NCBI GenBank assembly: GCA_965224605.1
Contig: CBDCZP010000004.1
Location: forward strand, 1-64,000
From: HyVt-477 sp965224605
GTDB taxonomy: Bacteria; Pseudomonadota; Gammaproteobacteria; Thiotrichales; Thiotrichaceae
DNA length: 64,000 nt
Direction of reading: 5' to 3'
Shown: piece after piece, positions 17,252 through 25,629 of the stretch
Layout: the number at the start of each line of letters is the position of its first letter
Position numbering within the stretch: the stretch's first letter is position 1
Made by a program: the position numbers and the translations under genes
The notes under the pieces: model-generated
Databases searched by the model: none
Told to the model about the DNA's origin: nothing
What the model saw: only the letters and a program-made list of their open reading frames with translations

Positions 17252-18619
17252 TCAAATGGTTGAGGAGTGATGTCGTTTTGTGACGTTACCTTTTATGCGG
17301 TTAAAAAATATGCCAGCTAATGCTGCGAAATATAATATATTTGTTGCATCATGCAGATTGAACTCCAGTATTGAATGCAGGAGCATGACAAAGAGGCTGA
17401 TACCTGTTGCTATTCGTAAGTAATGAATTTCACGAACTCTTATTCTTTTTACCTTTTTCCATGTTTTTATATACATATAGAAAAAAACATTTATAAAAAT
17501 AACACCCAGCAAACCTATTTCAAAAAGAAGCTCAAGATAGTCATTGTGGGCATGATTAATAAAAAGAGCTTGGTCTATAGGCTGAAATATTCTGTATATA
17601 TCTGGGAATGTTCCAGGGCCACTACCTAATGGAAAGAAGGTGCGGACCCCATCCCAGCTATTGGAGAAGATAGCCCAACGTCCATCAACAAAAGGATTAT
17701 TGGAGATGAATCGATTGATAACCGGTGTGAGGTTAAAGAAAGAGAAGAGGATAATTATACTAGTAATGATAATGACCAGGGTTAGTACAAGGTGCTTGTT
17801 ATCTTTTTTCCGTATAAATACATTATAGGCGAGGTAACCGCTTAATATGGCAAGGGGTATGCCGGCTCTAGAACCTGAGAAAAAGGCACCACTGATAAAC
17901 AATACAATCATTATTCCATAGGTTATAAGAAGAAGCATTGATTTAGAACCGTCATCGTTACGCTTCTTGCCGTGCTGAAGTTCGTAAGCCACTAGTGCCA
18001 TTGTGAGGGGAATAGCGATCTCCATAAGGAGAACGAAATGGTCGGGATTCGGGTAGGTTCCCAAAGCGATGCCTTGTTTAAGCCGTGGTATTCCGAAATA
18101 AAAGAAATCACTATTGGTGCTGTACTGGATCATTGCCAGACAGGCTTCAGCAGTTGCTATGCCCAGTATGAAATAGATAATAAACCGCTTTTGTTGTTCT
18201 GGTAATGCTGCAACTGTTAAAAAAATAGCCAGAGGCGGGAGCATGGCAAAAAATGCATGTTCGGTGCGATAAGGGATGAGTGACAATGTTCGATAGATTG
18301 AATCAGAGGACGAATCTGTGGATATCCATTGTGCCATTTGTGTGTAGATTGCATGACCGGGTAAGTTTTCCCAAATTCCAGCTGATAGTGGGATGAGGTA
18401 CAACAAAGGGGTCAACACTGCAAACAGGAGAAAAACCCAGATCGTTTTATTGATAAAGTCGAAATGCTTTTGGAATAGGAAAAAAATGATAAGTAATACA
18501 ATCGCTAATGCTTCTACGATGGGAGTAGTCTGTAAAATTTCTGTTCCTCCCATAAAAGGAAAGGAGGCCAGCATGACCACGGTCAGTGTTGTTAATAAGT
18601 AATTAATCGAGAAATGCAT
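17252..18619 (-). CDS. O-antigen ligase / polysaccharide polymerase (Wzy/WaaL family)
   Basis: 455 aa with about 12 transmembrane segments and the Wzy_C/O-antigen-ligase domain. The periplasmic loop carries NHAHNDYLELLFEIGLLG, the diagnostic His-Asn-Asp-Tyr-x-Glu motif, with the essential-Arg region FFSGSRAGIPLAI earlier. It would join or polymerise undecaprenyl-linked glycans on the periplasmic face. The TPR gene ends 3 bp upstream on the same strand, so the two form an operon; the export lipoprotein gene diverges at 20564. Confidence 0.88.
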   Translation of the reverse strand: MHFSINYLLTTLTVVMLASFPFMGGTEILQTTPIVEALAIVLLIIFFLFQKHFDFINKTIWVFLLFAVLTPLLYLIPLSAGIWENLPGHAIYTQMAQWISTDSSSDSIYRTLSLIPYRTEHAFFAMLPPLAIFLTVAALPEQQKRFIIYFILGIATAEACLAMIQYSTNSDFFYFGIPRLKQGIALGTYPNPDHFVLLMEIAIPLTMALVAYELQHGKKRNDDGSKSMLLLITYGIMIVLFISGAFFSGSRAGIPLAILSGYLAYNVFIRKKDNKHLVLTLVIIITSIIILFSFFNLTPVINRFISNNPFVDGRWAIFSNSWDGVRTFFPLGSGPGTFPDIYRIFQPIDQALFINHAHNDYLELLFEIGLLGVIFINVFFYMYIKTWKKVKRIRVREIHYLRIATGISLFVMLLHSILEFNLHDATNILYFAALAGIFFNRIKGNVTKRHHSSTI

Positions 18620-18621
18620 AA

Positions 18622-19932
18622 TTATTGATCTTTGGGGTCTTTGGGCCGTACTACGAAATCATCAAACCAGATATCACCGCGTATTCTTGCTTCAGAAGCT
18701 CGTCCTGCTAGGATTAGAGCCAGTTTTTGAGCTTTGCAGGATGCATCTTCCGGGACTGTGAAGTTTATAAAGTCTTTTTTCCAGTCAAAAAAACCTGATA
18801 ATGGCTGCCCTATACCCAGTTCTACGATATTTTTTTCGCTTTGCTTGTCTTTTAAGCAGTATAGAACCCAGCGGAGACCGTTTTCAGTATTTATGTTTGC
18901 ACGGGTTTTATATTCTAAGGTGTATTCTCCGGGCTTTAAAACCAGTAGTTGGCGAATATACCCCCAATAATCATCAACCCAGTTATTAAATGCAACACGG
19001 AGGCTGTAAGAACCACTCGCACGACTGAATCGATCAAGATACACCTGTACATGTGTTTTATTGCCGACAGCCCAACTAAACTTGTCATCTGTGTAGGTTA
19101 CGTTTAGTTGATTACTTTCAAAACCACCATCGTATATTAAACCCGTATATTGTTTTCTTTTTGCAGGTAATCCTTTTTCCCAAGCATCATGTGCCTGTGG
19201 CCATTCGTTCTCTTGCATGAGATTGGAGAGATAAAGTTTTCTGTTTGTGTCGGAAGCATTACCATTCAGTAGTGTTTGTTGGTAAAACCGATCAACAGCG
19301 GCAAGGTTTTCAGGCTGTACCACCATATACTGGAAAAACTCGTCCCACCACTTGGGAGGTTCAGCATGATAAGGTTGGAAAAGTTGAGTGGATTCTTTAT
19401 ATTGAGCCGCTTTGTTCAAAAGAGGAAAAATAGTCTGCGCGGCTATTCCTTCAGAAAAATTTTCTTGGCGTGGATCTTGGCTGAGACTGACGTTCCAGGC
19501 GCTCATCGCTTTACTGGTAAATCCAGCTTTAAGCCAGTGATCTGCTATAAATCTCATGGAGACATCATGTGCAGGCCATAAATGGGCTGACAGTTGAGCT
19601 GCCTGGTGTGCTAATTTTGGGTTGTTTTCTTGATCAAAAACTCCCATCAGAATGGCAGTTGCCATGCCGCTGGATAAATTGTTTTGAAGGGTTTTTAAAG
19701 CATGGTGTTTTGCTACAGAAAAATGTTTATCTTGATACGCAAGCAATGCGAGTTGTTCATGGGCATAGGCGTGATTTGGATTGTGCTTAATTACTTTTTT
19801 TAGTGTTTCTACATCAGCAGAAGGTCGGGTCAATATTGAGATTGGAATACCTTCACTAATAGTAAACAGACGAACCATAAGCAACAGTCCAATGGCCACT
19901 GCTATTATTTTTATGGAGATGTGTTTCAGCAT
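18622..19932 (-). CDS. TPR protein with carbohydrate-binding-like C-terminus
   Basis: 436 aa. It has an N-terminal signal anchor (residues ~5-25), then TPR-like helical pairs (HAYAHEQLALLAYQDKHFSVAKHHALKTL and following), up to ~residue 270. A beta-rich C-terminal domain starts GLIYDGGFESN and contains WVLYC and IWFDDFVVRP, the pattern of a jelly-roll CBM-like fold. The protein is inner-membrane anchored and periplasmic. It is co-transcribed with the ligase/polymerase, so it probably assists polysaccharide assembly, with TPRs for protein contacts and the C-terminal domain for glycan contacts. Confidence 0.78.
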   Translation of the reverse strand: MLKHISIKIIAVAIGLLLMVRLFTISEGIPISILTRPSADVETLKKVIKHNPNHAYAHEQLALLAYQDKHFSVAKHHALKTLQNNLSSGMATAILMGVFDQENNPKLAHQAAQLSAHLWPAHDVSMRFIADHWLKAGFTSKAMSAWNVSLSQDPRQENFSEGIAAQTIFPLLNKAAQYKESTQLFQPYHAEPPKWWDEFFQYMVVQPENLAAVDRFYQQTLLNGNASDTNRKLYLSNLMQENEWPQAHDAWEKGLPAKRKQYTGLIYDGGFESNQLNVTYTDDKFSWAVGNKTHVQVYLDRFSRASGSYSLRVAFNNWVDDYWGYIRQLLVLKPGEYTLEYKTRANINTENGLRWVLYCLKDKQSEKNIVELGIGQPLSGFFDWKKDFINFTVPEDASCKAQKLALILAGRASEARIRGDIWFDDFVVRPKDPKDQ

Positions 19933-20563
19933 TTTTTAAACATTATCTGAATATTACTAGTATGCGATGGATGATATTTGTGGATTGAAAGCCCAATTTC
20001 ATGGCATGGCGCTATTAATTAGCCATTGACTGATTCATCACTGAATGATCGTAAAGACCACACGTATCCTTGATACGCAGCAATTTCAAAAGCATCTGGC
20101 TGGATTAAAATTAAACCCCAAATTAATAGATGTAGCCCCAAGGTAATAACAATTTAATGTATCACTGGATGGGTGTATCTTACTGTATTATACTAATAAT
20201 GAACACCTTAAATTCTTTATTAGACAGGTCGTAACATAAGGGGAGGCTCTAAATAAAGAGGATTTTCCTTCGAGGACTTAGGTGGATGGATTTTGAGAAT
20301 CGCGGAAATTCATCTAACGGGGTATCGGAGGCATTTCCGAAACTCATGGAAAATATAGTGTCAATTCATATAAGGGTTCTGTACAGGGTGTCGTTTTTTT
20401 TCTTCCTTTTAGATAAATAACAATGGTTTCCGATGGAAGGATGTGGAATTATGTATTATAAATACCCTGTCCAGCACGCCTCTTATCTATCTGGATTTAT
20501 CTGGGCATAAATATACGGAAAGTATTACTCTAGAATGGGGTAATTATAACAAGGTACGTTACA
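19933..20563. other. 631-bp divergent intergenic region / long leader of export gene
   Basis: No ORF or RNA gene is recognised. The part nearer the export gene has mutually exclusive stems: CGGAAAT (20303-20309) with ATTTCCG (20333-20339), or TCGGA (20325-20329) with TCCGA (20336-20340). A T-run follows at about 20393. This is compatible with a regulated leader but does not match a riboswitch consensus I know. Promoters for both the leftward TPR-ligase pair and the rightward export gene must lie here. Confidence 0.4.
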
Positions 20564-21322
20564 ATGAAACAGTGTCACATTAATATTATATCAGTTGCCG
20601 CAACAGTAGGAATGTTAGGTTTTCTTTCAGGATGTAGTTCATCAAATTCTACTTTTGATAACTCAACTTCAGGGTCTTCAGGAGCGAATGCAACGGCTGC
20701 GAACAGCCCTTCTGCAAAAGGTGTTTTCTCAAATTTATCGGAACTTCATTATACACCCACTGCTGAAGGCGCTTACAAGATTTCTCCCAATGATCTCATC
20801 GAAATCAATGTATTTCGGGTTGAAGAGCTTTCAGGCAAAACCCGTGTTGACCAAAATGGACGAATTTCTTTACCCCTGATTGGCGTGATGCCAGTTGCTG
20901 GTTTGACTCAACAACAGCTAGAAAAGAAACTGGCACAAAAATTATCTCAATCATACTTACAAAACCCTCAAGTAAGTGTCTTCGTACAAGAACAAACCAG
21001 TAAAGAAGTAACCGTGGGTGGCAGGGTTAAAAAAGCAGGAGTGTTCCCTCTTAAAAGTGCTACCACTGTTTCACAGGCTGTCGCCATGGCGGGTGGTCTT
21101 TCAGAGTTAGCAGATCCAGAAAGAATAGTCTTATTCAGACCTAGAAACAACGGACAGTTTAAGGCATACCATCTCAATCTAAAGTCTATTCGAGAAGGTA
21201 CGATGCGTGATCCCTATATCTCGGGTAAAGATCAGGTCATCGTTCATGAATCTGGATCCCGTGTTTGGTTGGGTCGAGTGCTGAATGTAACCAGAGGTTT
21301 GATTTCTCCCTTTAGTCTTTAG
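20564..21322 (+). CDS. Polysaccharide export lipoprotein (Wza/Poly_export family)
   Basis: 252 aa. It has a lipoprotein signal with lipobox LSGC at about residues 21-24, then a Ser/Asn-rich linker. The Poly_export domain (AYKISPNDLIEINVFRVEEL...ISLPLIGVMPVAGLT) is followed by an SLBB-like segment (VTVGGRVKKAGVFPL) and the closing region RVWLGRVLNVTRGLISPF. It forms or contributes to an outer-membrane polysaccharide channel. It lacks the C-terminal amphipathic helix of full Wza and is shorter, as in exopolysaccharide-type exporters. No co-polymerase (Wzc-like) gene is nearby, so partners must be elsewhere. Confidence 0.9.
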   Translation: MKQCHINIISVAATVGMLGFLSGCSSSNSTFDNSTSGSSGANATAANSPSAKGVFSNLSELHYTPTAEGAYKISPNDLIEINVFRVEELSGKTRVDQNGRISLPLIGVMPVAGLTQQQLEKKLAQKLSQSYLQNPQVSVFVQEQTSKEVTVGGRVKKAGVFPLKSATTVSQAVAMAGGLSELADPERIVLFRPRNNGQFKAYHLNLKSIREGTMRDPYISGKDQVIVHESGSRVWLGRVLNVTRGLISPFSL

Positions 21323-21439
21323 AATCGCTCAACGGCAAGCTACACGCGTTTTGATCATGAGTGTTTGTTTCGATTCTTATTTTGTTATCGCACGGTTGCA
21401 ATGTTACTCTGGCGCTCTTTCGACAACCTTGAAACAGCT

Positions 21440-22855
21440 ATGAAAGTCAGAACTCGTTTTGCCCCAAGTCCTACTGGTTTTTTACATATTGGTGGAGCCC
21501 GCACTGCTTTATTTAGTTGGTTATTTGCTAAAAAAAGCGGTGGTGACTTTATCCTGCGCATTGAAGATACCGATCGTGAGCGTTCAACTCAGGCATCGGT
21601 TGATGCGATAATGGATGGCATGGACTGGTTAGGTCTTGATTATGATGAAGGGCCTTTTTACCAGACCGATCGTTTTGATCGCTATAAAGAGATCATCCAG
21701 CAGCTATTAGATCAAGGGGATGCCTATTATTGTTACTGTAGCAAAGACAGGCTGGAGACACTAAGAGAATCTCAGTGGGCAGCTAAACAAAAGCCTCGCT
21801 ATGACGCTCGATGTTTTGGTCGAACAGAGATTCCAGAGGGTATTGAGCCGGTAGTGCGGTTTCGTAATCCGCAACAAGGCTCAGTGATTTTTGAAGATCA
21901 GGTTCGTGGCGCTATAGAGATCAGCAACAACGAACTGGATGATTTGATTATTGCCCGCTCTGATGGTACCCCAACCTACAACTTGACAGTCGTTGTTGAT
22001 GACATGGATATGGAAATTAGTCATGTCATACGAGGTGATGATCATATAAATAATACGCCAAGACAGATCAATATTATTCGGGCATTAGGGGAAAAACCTC
22101 CTCTGTACGCCCATGTTCCAATGATTCTGGGTGATGATGGAAAACGTCTATCTAAACGCCATGGTGCAGTGGGAGTGATGCAGTACCGTGATGATGGCTA
22201 TTTGCCTGATGCTGTGATGAACTATCTCGTTCGTCTTGGTTGGTCGCATGGAGATCAGGAAGTCTTTTCCAGAGATGAAATGAAAAACATGTTTGCGCTA
22301 GTCGATGTGAACAAATCGGCTTCTACCTTTAACACTGAAAAACTACAATGGTTGAATCAACATTATATAAAAGAAATGCCAGCGGCAGAGGTGGCAATTC
22401 ACTTGCAGTGGCATTTTGACGATCAAGGTATAGATCAGACAACCGGTCCCGCTATTACCGACGTGATTGATGCTTTGAAAGAGCGAGCCAAAACCTTAAA
22501 AGAACTAGCGGCTTCTGCAAGATACTTCTACATGGACTTTGCCACTTATGATGAAAAAGCCGCAAAGAAGCAGTTTAAGCAACCAACCGCTGACATACTA
22601 CAAGCTTTACATAGCGGCTTGTCGTTAGTTGATGATTGGGAGCTGGAACCTATTCATGCAGTCATATTGCAAACCTGTGAAGCTTTAGATCTTAAACTGG
22701 GTAAAGTCGGGCCTCCATTGCGAGTAGCGGTGACGGGAACGGCAATGTCGCCTTCGCTGGATGTGACGTTGAAACTCATTGGTAAAGAACGTTCTTTACA
22801 GCGGATCGAAAACGCAATCGAGTTTATAAAGAATAAGTTCGAAGACGACTCGTAG
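21440..22855 (+). CDS. gltX: Glutamyl-tRNA synthetase
   Basis: 471 aa. ATG 21440 begins MKVRTRFAPSPTGFLHIGGA; the 25 codons further upstream are not conserved. The class I signature HIGH is HIGG, and KMSKS appears as KRLSKRHG. A zinc-type insertion CYC...DARC is present. It charges tRNA-Glu for protein and tetrapyrrole synthesis. It lies 118 bp after the export gene and is probably transcribed independently. Confidence 0.97.
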   Translation: MKVRTRFAPSPTGFLHIGGARTALFSWLFAKKSGGDFILRIEDTDRERSTQASVDAIMDGMDWLGLDYDEGPFYQTDRFDRYKEIIQQLLDQGDAYYCYCSKDRLETLRESQWAAKQKPRYDARCFGRTEIPEGIEPVVRFRNPQQGSVIFEDQVRGAIEISNNELDDLIIARSDGTPTYNLTVVVDDMDMEISHVIRGDDHINNTPRQINIIRALGEKPPLYAHVPMILGDDGKRLSKRHGAVGVMQYRDDGYLPDAVMNYLVRLGWSHGDQEVFSRDEMKNMFALVDVNKSASTFNTEKLQWLNQHYIKEMPAAEVAIHLQWHFDDQGIDQTTGPAITDVIDALKERAKTLKELAASARYFYMDFATYDEKAAKKQFKQPTADILQALHSGLSLVDDWELEPIHAVILQTCEALDLKLGKVGPPLRVAVTGTAMSPSLDVTLKLIGKERSLQRIENAIEFIKNKFEDDS

Positions 22856-22881
22856 AGCCGAATTTATTCGGCACCTACTTC

Positions 22882-23081
22882 GGCAGGGCTGTTCAATGCT
22901 AGCTTTTTATCGTACAAGTGTAACCAATACACGTTTCTGGTAGGTCGGATAAGCGATAGCGCCATCCGACAAACAGTTTGAATTCAGCATCTTGTCGGAT
23001 GGCGTTCCTTATCCGACCTACCAGAAACATAGATAAAACCCTATTTTGGGAGGGCTAGTAGTAGCATTGAACAGCCCTGCC
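22882..23081. repeat. 200-bp nested palindrome: REP-like hairpin inside a second inverted repeat
   Basis: Outer arms are 20 bp and perfect: GGCAGGGCTGTTCAATGCTA at 22882-22901 and its complement at 23062-23081. Inside are 21-bp perfect arms (GTTTCTGGTAGGTCGGATAAG, 22933-22953 and 23008-23028) and an innermost pair (CGCCATCCGACAA, 22960-22972 and 22992-23004). The inner hairpin is the same family as 50298-50379. The right flank (23098-23142) carries the dispersed repeat also seen at 157-197. There is no gene in 22856-23181. Confidence 0.85.
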
Positions 23082-23181
23082 TACTTCGGCAAGCTCAGCG
23101 CAAGTGTCAGGGCACTGCATAGCAGTACAAGCCTGTCGAAGGGTCGGAACTCTTGCACATATTTGCAATCTTAAAATCATA

Positions 23182-23217
23182 ATCTATTGTTATGACAATA
23201 AAGTCATAATAATAGAT
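23182..23217 (-). terminator. Hairpin immediately after dinB
   Basis: 15-bp arms (23182-23196 and 23203-23217) pair with one mismatch around a 6-nt loop and abut the dinB stop codon. The following T content on the minus strand is weak (TATGATTTTAAG), so it may act as a terminator or as a 3' mRNA stabiliser. Confidence 0.55.
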
Positions 23218-24321
23218 TTAGGAAAGTGGTTTATCTGGAAATAAAAGCAATTGTTCAGGTGTGTCCGGTGGGTAAAATTGTAAACCAATACCCATTAGGC
23301 GCACCGGACGCTGGCCTCGTTGCCATGCCTGTTTACAAAGATTTTTATAACTTGAGAGGTCTATTTGAGATCCTGACGCCTGTAAGGTTGTTGTTTCAAA
23401 ATCATTAAAACGCATTTTGATAAACAGTGTTTTCGCAATCAGATGTTGTTGCTGTTGTGACTTTTTTAGACGAACCAGCAATTCTTTATAGATCATGGGG
23501 AGTTTCTGTAGGCAGCTTTCCAAATCGGGCAAATCCACTGGAAACGTATCTTCTACGCTTAATGATTTTCGTACGCGATGTGTGATGATAGGCCGATGAT
23601 CAACTCCTCGGCTATAGTTATATAAACTATCCCCAAACTTGCCGAAATGTTGCATTAGCTTATCGTAGCCTAGTGCTTGTAAATCAGCACAGGTTCTTAG
23701 GTTCAATGTCTGCATGCGCTTTGCAGTGACTTTCCCCACACCAGAAATACAAGTAACAGGAAGTTTTCGCACGAACTCACTCACCTCCTCAGGTGTAATC
23801 ACTTTTTGTCCGTTAGGCTTGTTCCAGTCACTGGCAACCTTGGCAAGAAATTTATTCGGTGCGACACCCGCAGAGGCTGTTAAGGCTTGGGAGTCAAAAA
23901 TCTTCTGGCGGATATCTTTGGCTATTAAAGTAGCACTGTTATTGCAATGCTTTACCTCGGTTACATCGAGATAGGCTTCATCCAGAGAAAGCGGTTCAAC
24001 CAGATCGGTATAGTGTAGAAAAATCGCACGGATGGCAGCCGAAGCTTGCTTATAAGCATCCATTCTCACAGGTACGAGGATCAGTTGGGGACATCTTTGT
24101 ATGGCTTTGCTAACAGGCATTGCAGAATGAACGCCGAATTTTCTTGCTTCATACGAACAAGTGGCTACCACGCCTCTTGAGCTTGTGGAACCACCTACCG
24201 CAACGGGTTTGCCTTTTAGTTGGGGATTGTCTCTAATCTCAACTGAGGCAAAGAAACTATCCATATCAATATGGATAATTTTGCGTTGTTTAACTATCTT
24301 GTTATCTGTCTCAGTGCACAC
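23218..24321 (-). CDS. dinB: DNA polymerase IV (Y family)
   Basis: About 367 aa. Motifs: HIDMDSFFASVE with catalytic Asp, the steric-gate Phe region, SLDEAYLDVT with the Asp/Glu pair, the thumb helix-hairpin-helix ISGVGKVTAKRMQ, and a little-finger domain at the C-terminus ending near LLLFPDKPL. It performs error-prone translesion synthesis in DNA damage or stress. There is no ATG before the catalytic MDSF: candidates are GTG 24321 (chosen, with GGA upstream) and TTG 24342. Either start overlaps the end of hslO, so translation is probably coupled. No LexA box was evident in the coding overlap. Confidence 0.94.
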   Translation of the reverse strand: MCTETDNKIVKQRKIIHIDMDSFFASVEIRDNPQLKGKPVAVGGSTSSRGVVATCSYEARKFGVHSAMPVSKAIQRCPQLILVPVRMDAYKQASAAIRAIFLHYTDLVEPLSLDEAYLDVTEVKHCNNSATLIAKDIRQKIFDSQALTASAGVAPNKFLAKVASDWNKPNGQKVITPEEVSEFVRKLPVTCISGVGKVTAKRMQTLNLRTCADLQALGYDKLMQHFGKFGDSLYNYSRGVDHRPIITHRVRKSLSVEDTFPVDLPDLESCLQKLPMIYKELLVRLKKSQQQQHLIAKTLFIKMRFNDFETTTLQASGSQIDLSSYKNLCKQAWQRGQRPVRLMGIGLQFYPPDTPEQLLLFPDKPLS

Positions 24322-25210
24322 TTCCTGTTCCGGGGTTACCAAGTTCAGTAAAAATACGTTTCACGTCAAAAGTATCAAGGCTGTAATGTTGATTGCAGAA
24401 CTGGCAGTCAACCTGAATGCTGCCCTGTTCCTTAATAACTGAGTTAGCCTCTACTTCACCGAGTGAACGTATCATGTTTTCTATTTTTTGTTGTGAACAA
24501 CTACATGCAAAATAAAGGGCCTCAGGATCGAATAAGCGCACCTCTTCTTCATGATAGAGGCGATGTAATAATGTTTCGACATTCAGGTTTAGAAGTTCGT
24601 CTTTAGTGACGGTTTGAGCGAGAGTGTGTGCATGATTCCACCCAGAATTCTCTTTTTCAGAAGGTAAACTTTGTAGCATTAATCCCGCAACACTATTCGT
24701 ACTGGTAGACAGACTAAAATAAGTTGACAGCTGCTCGGACTGTTTAAAATAAGTAGCTAAAATGTCCGCCAGATTGTCGCCGTCCAAAGCAATAATACTC
24801 TGATAGCGTTCAGTATTGTCTTCTTGTTCTACACTAATAATCAATGTCCCTTGCTTGCTAGTACTACTATCATCAGGGGTAGGGGAATTCACGAATAAAT
24901 CATTGAAGCGTGCATTCTCATCTATATCACCCTTCCATCGTGCAATAGCACGTATTGAACCGTCGGATTTTGCTTGTACAACAAACATATTAACGGGATA
25001 TGTGTTATTCATTTGCAGCGTTAATGAGCCTTTAAATTTGAGTGAGGCTGCAAGCAAAGCAATTGCCGCAGTCGCCTCACCAAGAATGTCACGTATAGGC
25101 TTGGGATAGAATGTTGTTTGTAGAATGTCTTGCCATGCGGTCTCTAATTTGACGTACTCGCCACGGACATGAAGGTTTTCTAATAAAAATCGATGTAATT
25201 GATCAGCCAT
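24311..25210 (-). CDS. hslO: 33 kDa redox-regulated chaperone Hsp33
   Basis: 299 aa, normal length. The C-terminal redox switch is intact: FACSCSQ (CxC) and DCQFCNQHY (CxxC), which bind Zn when reduced and form disulfides on oxidation. The N-terminal domain opens DQLHRFLLENLHVRGEYVKL, typical of the family. It is a cytosolic holdase under oxidative and heat stress. It is followed by an overlapping dinB, giving a small stress-linked pair. Confidence 0.96.
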   Translation of the reverse strand: MADQLHRFLLENLHVRGEYVKLETAWQDILQTTFYPKPIRDILGEATAAIALLAASLKFKGSLTLQMNNTYPVNMFVVQAKSDGSIRAIARWKGDIDENARFNDLFVNSPTPDDSSTSKQGTLIISVEQEDNTERYQSIIALDGDNLADILATYFKQSEQLSTYFSLSTSTNSVAGLMLQSLPSEKENSGWNHAHTLAQTVTKDELLNLNVETLLHRLYHEEEVRLFDPEALYFACSCSQQKIENMIRSLGEVEANSVIKEQGSIQVDCQFCNQHYSLDTFDVKRIFTELGNPGTGSVH

Positions 25211-25292
25211 AAAAAATCATTTCACAGGGCTTATAGGGTTTAAAATGATAGTATTTTACCTTGTTTGTAATCAGATCACTATTAGTGCTTTC

Positions 25293-25341
25293 CTAGGAGG
25301 CTGTCCGAGAACTAGAAGAGTAGCGAAAATCACAGAAGCAT
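25293..25341 (+). repeat. 49-bp dispersed repeat (copy 1)
   Basis: It begins ctaggaggctgtccgagaac and ends at gcat. It is identical at 47 of 49 positions to 42767-42815 on the same strand. Here it abuts the 5' side of a truncated PIN toxin gene; at the other copy it abuts the 3' side of a broken antitoxin gene. It may be a remnant of an insertion-sequence end. Confidence 0.8.
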
Positions 25342-25342
25342 T

Positions 25343-25483
25343 GGTTTACCAATGGATTTTGCAGATGCGTGTTTAGTCTTTTTAGATGATAAATTAAAAA
25401 TAAACGAGATAGCAACTATTGACAGAGACTTTGATGTATACCGATTGAAAGGAAAAAAGGCATTTACAACGTATATAAAATAG
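25343..25483 (+). pseudogene. C-terminal remnant of a PIN-domain toxin
   Basis: Translation from 25343 gives GLPMDFADACLVFLDDKL, then INEIATIDRDFDVYRLKG, and a TAG stop at 25481. This is the C-terminal third of a PIN ribonuclease (the P-x-D-x-A-D-A-x-L-V and T-x-D-x-D-F-x-x-Y/F-R motifs). The N-terminal two thirds with the first acidic residues are missing; the 49-bp repeat sits in their place. No antitoxin is adjacent. The rest of 25211-25629 shows no other gene. Confidence 0.75.
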
Positions 25484-25629
25484 AGGTGCCTATAGGTTTG
25501 TAGAAGATGTGGGAGCTGGTGCTGGTGAAACGAAACCTAGATTTGAAATACTTGGTTTAAGAACTATTTTTCTGTGTATCTATCTGTGTGTAGTTTATAA
25601 TGAAAACAAGTCATCAACTGGGTTAGTCC

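Noticed and set aside
20221..20400. c-di-GMP (GEMM) riboswitch before the export gene
   Set aside because: The GEMM consensus core and tetraloop were not found; only generic hairpins are present.
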